Shown here piece after piece: positions 6,850 through 11,976 of a DNA stretch of 11,976 nucleotides. A program made the translations under genes and the position numbers. The notes beneath the pieces are model-generated. The model saw only the letters and a program-made list of their open reading frames with translations, had not been told where the DNA came from and made no database searches. Numbering within the stretch: position 1 is the first letter of the stretch; each line of letters opens with the position of its first letter. Origin of the DNA: Enterovirga sp. (GTDB lineage Bacteria; Pseudomonadota; Alphaproteobacteria; Rhizobiales; Beijerinckiaceae); contig JAQGJZ010000377.1 in NCBI GenBank assembly GCA_028290385.1, forward strand, positions 1 to 11,976, in the 5' to 3' direction.

Positions 6850-7542
6850 CAGCACCACGACCTTGGTCTTGACCGGCGTGCGCCCGTAGAGGTGGATCAT
6901 GTCCTGGCTGAGCAGGCCGACGCAGCCGCTGGTCACGCCCGAGCCGATGGATTCCGGGTCGCTGCTCGCGTAGATCGTGTACAGCGTATAGCGCCCGTTC
7001 TGGTACAGGTGGAGCGTGCGGGCGCCGAGTGGGTTGTCGAGCCCGCCGGGCATGCCGCGGGCGTATTTGGCCGCCTCGGGCTGGCGCTTGATCATCTCGG
7101 GCGGCGGGGTCCAGGTCGCCCATTCGGATTTGCGCCCGACATAGGCGTCGCCGTTCCAGCGAAAGCCGTCGCGGCCGACATTGGCGCCGTACCGGGTCGC
7201 AGAGCCGTCACCCTCGATGCGGTACACATAGTAGTTGCCCGGATCGACGATGATCGTGCCGGCGGCTTCCTTGGTGTCGTAGGCGACGACGCGGCGGTAG
7301 AATTTCGGGTCGACCTTGCTCATGTCGACCGCGGGGATCGGGAATTTCTCGTCTGGCAGCGGGCCATAGAGCTTGGAGGCGTCGGCGAGGCTCATCCCGT
7401 CCGTCGACACGCAGCCGGCGAGACCCAGCGCCCCGATTCCTGCGGCGGAGCCGAACAGGAACGCCCGGCGATCGAGACGCCCCGATCCCGGCCGAAGCGA
7501 TGTCATTTCACCAGGATCGGCATTGCGGTTGTCTTTGATCAT
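6841..7542 (-). CDS. YkuD/L,D-transpeptidase-family twin-arginine lipoprotein, divergent active site
   Basis: A 233-residue protein. The N-terminus has RLDRRAFLF (Arg25-Arg26), a hydrophobic stretch and the lipobox LAGC (Cys44), which predicts Tat export and lipid anchoring in the envelope. The C-terminal half fits the alphaproteobacterial YkuD family (DNPLGARTLHLYQNGRYTLY, then IGSGVTSGC and LYGRTPV). Enzymes of this family make 3-3 cross-links in peptidoglycan or attach lipoproteins to it. The nucleophile Cys207 is present. However, the upstream IHGT motif reads IYAS (Tyr191 for the catalytic His), and the SHGCIR/SSGCIR motif reads TSGCVG, with no His before and no Arg after the Cys. It may be inactive, use another base, or have a different role. 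The start at 7542 has GGGAAG 9 nt upstream; ATG at 7506 is an alternative. It lies opposite to its neighbours and diverges from the substrate-binding protein gene. Confidence 0.87.
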   Translation of the reverse strand: MIKDNRNADPGEMTSLRPGSGRLDRRAFLFGSAAGIGALGLAGCVSTDGMSLADASKLYGPLPDEKFPIPAVDMSKVDPKFYRRVVAYDTKEAAGTIIVDPGNYYVYRIEGDGSATRYGANVGRDGFRWNGDAYVGRKSEWATWTPPPEMIKRQPEAAKYARGMPGGLDNPLGARTLHLYQNGRYTLYTIYASSDPESIGSGVTSGCVGLLSQDMIHLYGRTPVKTKVVVLPA

Positions 7543-7627
7543 GGTCGTGGACTTCCCATGCTCTCCTGCGCAACGCGAGAGCAGCCGGCATTAAGCCGCC
7601 GAACGTCTTTGCTGGCCGTTACTGACG

Positions 7628-7648
7628 CTTGCCGGCGCGGCTGGCAAG
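7628..7648. promoter_or_regulatory. Inverted repeat in divergent promoter region, candidate operator
   Basis: CTTGCC (7628-7633), 9-nt spacer, GGCAAG (7643-7648), inside the 206-bp gap between the YkuD gene (leftward) and the substrate-binding protein gene (rightward). A dyad of this size in a divergent control region is typical of a dimeric repressor site, but a hairpin or chance is equally possible. No clear -35/-10 pair was found in the gap. Confidence 0.25.
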
Positions 7649-7748
7649 TTCGGGCCCGCTCCCCAGGCAGGCCAAGATTGTCGGCGCCCCCAGGCTGGAC
7701 GGGCGGGTCCGCCTCTTGCATGCTGCCGGCCGAATTGAGGCTTGTTCC

Positions 7749-9269
7749 GTGACATCCCTTCGCAAACGACTTCTGCCGACCGTTCTGTTCGCGCTGCTGG
7801 CGGTGCCCGCGATCGCGACCGCCCAGACCAATCTGCGGGTTGGACTCGCGGAGGATCCCGACGTGCTCGATCCGAGCTTCGGGCGCACCTATGTCGGCCG
7901 CGTCGTCTTCGCGGCGCTCTGCGACAAGCTCTTCGACACGGACGAGAAGCTCAACATCCTCCCGCAACTCGCGCTCTCGCACGAGACCTCGCCGGACGGG
8001 AAGACGGTCACCATCAAGCTGCGGCCGGGCGTCAAATTCCACGACGGCGAGCCGATGGACGCGGAAGCGGTCAAGTTCTCGCTCGAGCGCCACCTGACGC
8101 TCTCCGGCTCGTTCCGCCGGCCGGAAATCGCCGCGATCGACACGATCGAGGTCGCGGATCCGACAACGGTCCGGCTGCTGCTGAAGACCCCGTATTCGCC
8201 GCTCGTGGCGCAGCTCACCGACCGCGCCGGCATGATGGTGTCCCCGAAGGCGGCCAAGGAGATGGGCGACAAGTTCGGCCAGCGGCCGGTCTGCGCGGGA
8301 CCCTACAGGTTCGTCGAACGCGTGCAGCAGGACCGCATCGTGCTCGAGCGGTTCGCCGATTACTGGAACAAGGATCAGGTCAAGATCGACCGGATCACCT
8401 ACCTGCCGATCCAGGATTCGACCGTTCGGCTCGCCAACCTGAAATCGGGCCAGCTCGACCTGATCGAGCGGGCGCTCGCGACCGACATCAAGGAGATCCA
8501 GGCCGACCGCCGGCTGAAGCTCGCGACCGGGATCGACCTCGGCTACATGGGCATGACGATCAACGTCGCGAATGGCGAGGCGGCCAAGAACCCGCTCGGC
8601 CAGGACGCCCGCGTGCGCCTCGCGCTCAGCCTGGCGATCGACCGCGAGGCGATCAACCAGGTCGTGTTCAACGGCGCCTCGATGCCGGGCAACCAATGGG
8701 TGAACCCGAACAACCCCTGGTACCAGAGCAAATTTCCGGTCCCGACGCGCGACGTCGCCCGCGCCAAGAAGCTTCTTGCGGATGCGGGCGTGAAGACGCC
8801 CGTCGCGGTCGATTACATGGTGCCCAACAACCCCGAGACGCGGCAGGTCGCCGAGGTGATCCAGGCGATGGCGGCCGAGGCCGGCTTCGACATGAAGATC
8901 CGGGTCACGGAGTTCGCGACCTCGCTGAACGAGGCTGAGAGCGGCCGCTACCAGGCCTATATGCTGAACTGGTCGGGCCGGCCCGACCCGGACGGCAACC
9001 TGTACGTGTTCCACAAGACGGGGGCGCCGCAGAATTACGGCAAGTATTCCAGCCCCGAGGTCGATGCCTGGCTCGACGAGGCGCGCGTGAAGAGCGGCAA
9101 GGCCGAGCGCATGGCGCTCTACGAGAAGGTCGCGGACAAGCTCCTGAATGAGGGCTCAGTCCTGTATCTGTACCACCGCGCCGTCATCATCGCGCACAAT
9201 GCGAAGCTCGAGGGGTTCAAGCCCCATCCCGACGGGCTCGTGCGCGTCGTCGGCCTGACCATGAAGTGA
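7749..9269 (+). CDS. ABC transporter periplasmic substrate-binding protein, peptide/oligopeptide type (SBP_bac_5)
   Basis: This encodes a 506-residue periplasmic binding protein of the DppA/OppA/GsiB family. The GTG start at 7749 has GAGG at 7737-7740, 8 nt upstream, and opens a clean Sec signal: VTSLRKRLL, a hydrophobic core and a cut near ATA before QT (residue 25). The frame is open from 7629, but that would bury the signal. Family landmarks are SPDGKTVTIKLRPGVKFHDG (81-100), the AGPYRFVE region (183-190) and LALSLAIDREAI (291-302). There is no lipobox Cys, so the protein should be free in the periplasm. It delivers ligand to the permease pair further right, from which it is separated by a minus-strand nicotinamidase gene. 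The ligand is not readable from sequence. The nearby GGT-like and DUF1028 hydrolases suggest a small peptide or amide. Confidence 0.93.
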   Translation: MTSLRKRLLPTVLFALLAVPAIATAQTNLRVGLAEDPDVLDPSFGRTYVGRVVFAALCDKLFDTDEKLNILPQLALSHETSPDGKTVTIKLRPGVKFHDGEPMDAEAVKFSLERHLTLSGSFRRPEIAAIDTIEVADPTTVRLLLKTPYSPLVAQLTDRAGMMVSPKAAKEMGDKFGQRPVCAGPYRFVERVQQDRIVLERFADYWNKDQVKIDRITYLPIQDSTVRLANLKSGQLDLIERALATDIKEIQADRRLKLATGIDLGYMGMTINVANGEAAKNPLGQDARVRLALSLAIDREAINQVVFNGASMPGNQWVNPNNPWYQSKFPVPTRDVARAKKLLADAGVKTPVAVDYMVPNNPETRQVAEVIQAMAAEAGFDMKIRVTEFATSLNEAESGRYQAYMLNWSGRPDPDGNLYVFHKTGAPQNYGKYSSPEVDAWLDEARVKSGKAERMALYEKVADKLLNEGSVLYLYHRAVIIAHNAKLEGFKPHPDGLVRVVGLTMK

Positions 9270-9289
9270 GAGGCCTCCGCGCCTCTCAC
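9266..9289. terminator. Bidirectional hairpin containing both stop codons of convergent genes
   Basis: GTGAGAGGC (9266-9274), loop CTCCGC, GCCTCTCAC (9281-9289): a perfect 9-bp stem. The TGA of the binding-protein gene (9267-9269) is in the left arm. The TGA of the minus-strand nicotinamidase (9288-9286) is at the mirror position in the right arm. No T-run follows on either side. It probably serves both transcripts. Confidence 0.55.
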
Positions 9290-9996
9290 ACGATCTCGGC
9301 GCTGACCGTGCGCTCGACCCCGGCGGCCGCCATCTCGCGCCAGGCCGCCGCGAGCGAGCCGTTGAGGTCGATGCCCCGGCATCCGTCCTCGACGACCACC
9401 GCGTCGAGCCCTGCCTTGCGCGCGTCGAGGGCGGACCAGGCGACGCAGAAATCGGTCGCGAGCCCGACCACGAACACCCGGTCGATGCCACGTTCCTTGA
9501 GGTATCCGGCGAGCCCGGTCTTGGTCACGCCGTCGGCTTCGACGAAGGCCGAATAGCTGTCGATCGCCGGATTGTACCCCTTGCGGATGACGAGGTGGGC
9601 ATGCGGGATCCTCAGCGCTGCGGACAGCTCCGCGCCGGGCGTGCCCTGGACGCAATGATCCGGCCAGAGCACCTGCTCGCCATAGGGCATCCGGACCGTG
9701 TCGAAGGGCTTCTTGCCCGGATGGGCGGACGCGAAGGAAAGGTGGTTCGGCGTATGCCAATCCTGAGTCACGACGACGTTCGCGAACTTGTCCGCGAGGG
9801 CGTTGATAACCGGAACGACCGCGTCCCCGTCCTTTACGGCGAGCGAGCCGCCGGGCAGAAAGCAGTTCTGCACGTCTACGACGAGCAGGACGTCGGTTGC
9901 GCGGGGTTTGACATGCGCCATGGCCTTCCTCGATGCCGTGAGCGGAAGCGCGGCGGCCCCCAGCATCGCGAGAACCTGTCGGCGATCATGCCCCAT
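9286..9996 (-). CDS. pncA: Nicotinamidase/cysteine hydrolase with twin-arginine N-terminus
   Basis: A 236-residue isochorismatase-fold amidase, best matched to nicotinamidase (nicotinamide to nicotinate plus ammonia). The catalytic triad is visible: Asp41 in VVDVQNCF, Lys139 in RKGYNP and Cys184 in ATDFCV. The metal site is Asp79, His81 and His85 (QDWHTPNH) plus His114 (WPDHC). The first ~27 residues, MGHDRRQVLAML then an Ala/Leu-rich core and SRKAMA, look like a Tat signal, so the enzyme may be periplasmic, which is unusual for this normally cytosolic enzyme. The ATG at 9996 has AGGGGG about 7 nt upstream. An internal ATG at 9921 (residue 26) has its own strong GAGGAAGG just upstream and would give a normal-length cytosolic enzyme. 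The gene splits the transporter operon on the opposite strand. Related amidases such as pyrazinamidase cannot be separated from sequence alone. Confidence 0.9.
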   Translation of the reverse strand: MGHDRRQVLAMLGAAALPLTASRKAMAHVKPRATDVLLVVDVQNCFLPGGSLAVKDGDAVVPVINALADKFANVVVTQDWHTPNHLSFASAHPGKKPFDTVRMPYGEQVLWPDHCVQGTPGAELSAALRIPHAHLVIRKGYNPAIDSYSAFVEADGVTKTGLAGYLKERGIDRVFVVGLATDFCVAWSALDARKAGLDAVVVEDGCRGIDLNGSLAAAWREMAAAGVERTVSAEIV

Positions 9997-10024
9997 GACC
10001 GTGCCCCCTGTGTGGGCGAAATCT

Positions 10025-10040
10025 GCTCCCGCCCGGGAGC
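10025..10040. repeat. Hairpin in the divergent gap before the permease genes
   Basis: GCTCCC (10025-10030), loop GCCC, GGGAGC (10035-10040): a perfect 6-bp stem in the 95-bp gap between the nicotinamidase start and the first permease start. It could be an operator or leader structure; function unknown. The permease promoter should lie in or near this gap, or within the nicotinamidase gene. Confidence 0.3.
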
Positions 10041-10091
10041 CGGCGCAAGCCGCCGCCGTGCCCGGGCCGCGTTCCGCGCGGCGGCCTGACC

Positions 10092-11033
10092 ATGCTCGCT
10101 CTTCTCGCCCGCCGGCTCGTCCAGCTCGTCCCGACGCTGTTCTTCGTCTCCATCATCATCTTCGGGCTGCAGCAGCTGCTGCCCGGCGACCCCGCGCTCG
10201 CCATGGCGGGCGAGGACAAGGACCCCGAGGTCATCGCCCAGATTCGGGCCCGCTATCACCTCGACCAGCCGATCCCGGTCCAATACCTCCTCTGGATCAA
10301 GGGCGTGCTCTCGGGCGATCTCGGCCAGTCGATCCGGCTGAACGTGCCCGTGCTCGACCTCATCGCCCAAAAACTGCCGGTGACGCTTCAGCTCGCCGTG
10401 ATGGCCATGGTCATCGCGCTCGCGATCGGGATCACGGCCGGGATCGTGTCGGCCGTCGCGAAGGGCACCTGGGTCGATTACCTCGTCAGCGTCCTGTCGC
10501 TGGTCGGCATCTCCACGCCGAATTTCTGGCTCGGGATCATGCTGATCTTCGTGTTCGCGGTTTCGCTCGGCTGGCTGCCGGCCTCGGGCTACGTGAGCCC
10601 GTTCGAGGATCCGTGGCAGAGCCTGGCGACAACCATCATGCCGGCCTTCGTGCTCGGGAACGCGATCGCGGGCATCCTGATGCGGCACACGCGCGGCGCC
10701 ATGCTGCAGGCGCTGGCGAGCGACTATGTCCGCACCGCGCGCGCAAAAGGCCTCGCGCGCCGCGTGGTCGTGCTGCGGCACGCGATGCGGAACGCGCTGA
10801 CCCCCATCATCACGTTGGGGGCGCTCGAATTCGGCACGCTGCTCTCGGGCGCCGTGCTGACCGAGCAGATCTTCACCATTCCGGGCTTCGGCAAGCTCAT
10901 CGTGGATGCCGTGTTCAACCGCGACTACGCGGTGGTGCAGGGCGTCGTTCTGGTCACGGCGACCAGCTACATCGCCCTGAACCTCCTGGCCGATATCGGC
11001 TACGTGCTCGCCAATCCGAGGCTGCGGACGTGA
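10092..11033 (+). CDS. ABC transporter permease, DppB/GsiC type
   Basis: A 313-residue inner-membrane permease of the peptide/nickel importer class. The start MLALLARRLVQLVPTLFFVS is the usual N-terminus and first membrane helix, followed by the periplasmic PGDPA and YHLDQPIPVQY segments. Later helices lie near residues 98-120, 130-160, 180-198, 240-256 and 280-305. The cytoplasmic coupling (EAA) loop, where the ATPase docks, runs from DYVRTARAKGL (211-221) to about Pro238. LTEQIFTIPGFG (256-267) is also typical. Length matches the family. The ribosome site is weak (GC-rich CGGCGGCCTG). The next permease overlaps by 4 nt, indicating coupled translation. It pairs with the binding protein encoded upstream, despite the intervening minus-strand gene. 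Confidence 0.95.
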   Translation: MLALLARRLVQLVPTLFFVSIIIFGLQQLLPGDPALAMAGEDKDPEVIAQIRARYHLDQPIPVQYLLWIKGVLSGDLGQSIRLNVPVLDLIAQKLPVTLQLAVMAMVIALAIGITAGIVSAVAKGTWVDYLVSVLSLVGISTPNFWLGIMLIFVFAVSLGWLPASGYVSPFEDPWQSLATTIMPAFVLGNAIAGILMRHTRGAMLQALASDYVRTARAKGLARRVVVLRHAMRNALTPIITLGALEFGTLLSGAVLTEQIFTIPGFGKLIVDAVFNRDYAVVQGVVLVTATSYIALNLLADIGYVLANPRLRT

Positions 11034-11965
11034 ACTCGGCCGTTCCCACTCCCACCGGGCCCTCCGCTCCACTCGGCTCGCCGTCTGCGCGAGCGGGACA
11101 GCAGGGGCCGGCGCGTGCCCCGCGCACGCCGGCCGCCCAGGCCTGGGCGCGGCTCAGGACGCGGCACTCGGCCATGGTGGGCCTTGTCGTGATCCTGATC
11201 GTGATCGCGTCGGCGGTTCTGGCACCCTTCCTGGCGCCCTACGATCCGACGGCGCAGAGCTGGTCGGCCGTGCGGCGCCCCCCGACCGGGGCCCATCCCT
11301 TCGGCACGGACGAGGTCGGCCGCGATATCCTCGCCCGCATCATCTACGGCGCCCGCGCTTCGGTGGCCGCGGGGCTCGGGTCCGTGGGCATCGCGATCGG
11401 CATCGGCGTGCCGATAGGGCTGCTGGCCGGCTATGTCGGCGGGCTCGTGGACGGGCTGATCAGCCGGCTCACGGATGCCATGCTGGCCTGCCCGTTCCTG
11501 ATCCTCGCCATCGCGCTCGCGGCCTTTCTCGGCCCCAGCCTGACCAACGCGATGATCGCCATCGGCATCACGGCGACGCCCATTTTCATCCGGCTGACGC
11601 GCGGCCAGGTGCTGACCATCAAGTCCGAGCTTTATGTCGAGGCGGCGCGCGCGGCCGGCATCCGCAGCTGGCGCATCGCGCTCGAGCACGTGCTGCCGAA
11701 CGTGCTGCCGCAGCTGCTCGTCCAGGCGAGCCTGACGGTCGCAACCGCCATCATCGCCGAGGCGAGCCTGTCCTTTCTCGGCCTCGGGCAGCAGCCGCCC
11801 GCGCCGTCCTGGGGCGCGATGCTGAACACGGCGCAGCGGTTTCTCACCTACGCGCCCTGGATGGCGATCTTCCCCGGCCTCGCGATCTTCGTGACCGTGC
11901 TGTCCTTCAATCTCCTGGGGGACGGCTTGCGGGACGCGCTCGACCCGCGCGCCAAGGATGGGTGA
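11030..11965 (+). CDS. ABC transporter permease, DppC/GsiD type
   Basis: A 311-residue inner-membrane permease that completes the heterodimeric channel with the upstream DppB-type protein. The GTG start at 11030 overlaps the previous stop as GTGA, a standard translational-coupling arrangement; the same frame is open far upstream but only as a shadow of other genes. The first ~45 residues are Pro/Ala/Ser-rich and probably disordered, longer than the usual short tail. A membrane helix follows (about 49-69), then the diagnostic HPFGTDEVGRDILARIIYGA (89-108). The EAA coupling loop is ELYVEAARAAGI (200-211) to the LPNVLPQ region, followed by EASLSFLGLG. The C-terminus DGLRDALDPRAKDG is complete. 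ATPase genes of the DppD/DppF type would be expected next. Confidence 0.95.
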   Translation: MNSAVPTPTGPSAPLGSPSARAGQQGPARAPRTPAAQAWARLRTRHSAMVGLVVILIVIASAVLAPFLAPYDPTAQSWSAVRRPPTGAHPFGTDEVGRDILARIIYGARASVAAGLGSVGIAIGIGVPIGLLAGYVGGLVDGLISRLTDAMLACPFLILAIALAAFLGPSLTNAMIAIGITATPIFIRLTRGQVLTIKSELYVEAARAAGIRSWRIALEHVLPNVLPQLLVQASLTVATAIIAEASLSFLGLGQQPPAPSWGAMLNTAQRFLTYAPWMAIFPGLAIFVTVLSFNLLGDGLRDALDPRAKDG

Positions 11966-11969
11966 GGAG
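11964..11969 (+). promoter_or_regulatory. Ribosome binding site for a gene beyond the window
   Basis: GAGGAG overlaps the TGA stop of the DppC-type gene (11963-11965). Its strength and placement predict a start codon just past the right edge, so the operon continues, most likely with the transporter ATPase genes. Confidence 0.5.
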
Positions 11970-11976
11970 CCTCGAC

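Noticed and set aside
7539..9014. A 491-codon minus-strand frame opposite the substrate-binding protein gene
   Set aside because: Shadow frame with biased composition. It overlaps the real binding-protein gene and the divergent control region.
9788..11029. An upstream extension of the DppC-type permease frame giving a 725-residue protein
   Set aside because: The extension runs antisense through the nicotinamidase gene and through the other permease in the wrong frame. The GTG at 11030 with a GTGA overlap is the natural start.

Overview
The window is GC-rich bacterial chromosome with alphaproteobacterial character, most likely Hyphomicrobiales (a Methylobacterium- or Bradyrhizobium-like organism). 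This rests on codon and base composition, twin-arginine signals, a LOV-GGDEF-EAL protein and the family mix. It is an inference from style, not a species identification. I see no tRNA, rRNA, CRISPR array, insertion sequence or phage gene.

Left part (1-2009): a relatively AT-richer leader, then two tightly linked genes for exported proteins. One is a predicted outer-membrane beta-barrel of 453 residues ending in Phe. The other is a 124-residue secreted protein of unknown function. A GC-rich hairpin follows.

Middle-left (2010-4128): a 329-bp intergenic stretch, then a LOV-GGDEF-EAL protein. Its LOV domain keeps the photoactive Cys but has Ile in place of the usual signalling Gln. Its GGDEF domain is degenerate (GNDQF) and its EAL domain looks intact. 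It is best read as a blue-light-controlled c-di-GMP phosphodiesterase. A compound hairpin follows it.

Right part (4129-end): a transport and amide-hydrolysis cluster. On the + strand are a gamma-glutamyltransferase-superfamily Ntn hydrolase, a DUF1028 protein, an oligopeptide-type ABC substrate-binding protein and two DppB/DppC-type permeases. The cluster apparently continues past the right edge, because a Shine-Dalgarno overlaps the last stop and ATPase genes would be expected next. Two minus-strand genes are interleaved: a YkuD-like (L,D-transpeptidase family) lipoprotein lacking the usual active-site His residues, and a nicotinamidase. Both carry twin-arginine signal sequences.

How they may work together (inference): the ABC system imports a small peptide or amide, and the GGT-like and DUF1028 proteins hydrolyse it in the cytoplasm. 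The arrangement resembles the known pairing of an Ntn hydrolase (IaaA) with the glutathione importer GsiABCD in E. coli. The substrate is unknown. The GGT-like pocket has lost residues that in E. coli GGT bind the gamma-glutamyl group, so glutathione itself is doubtful.
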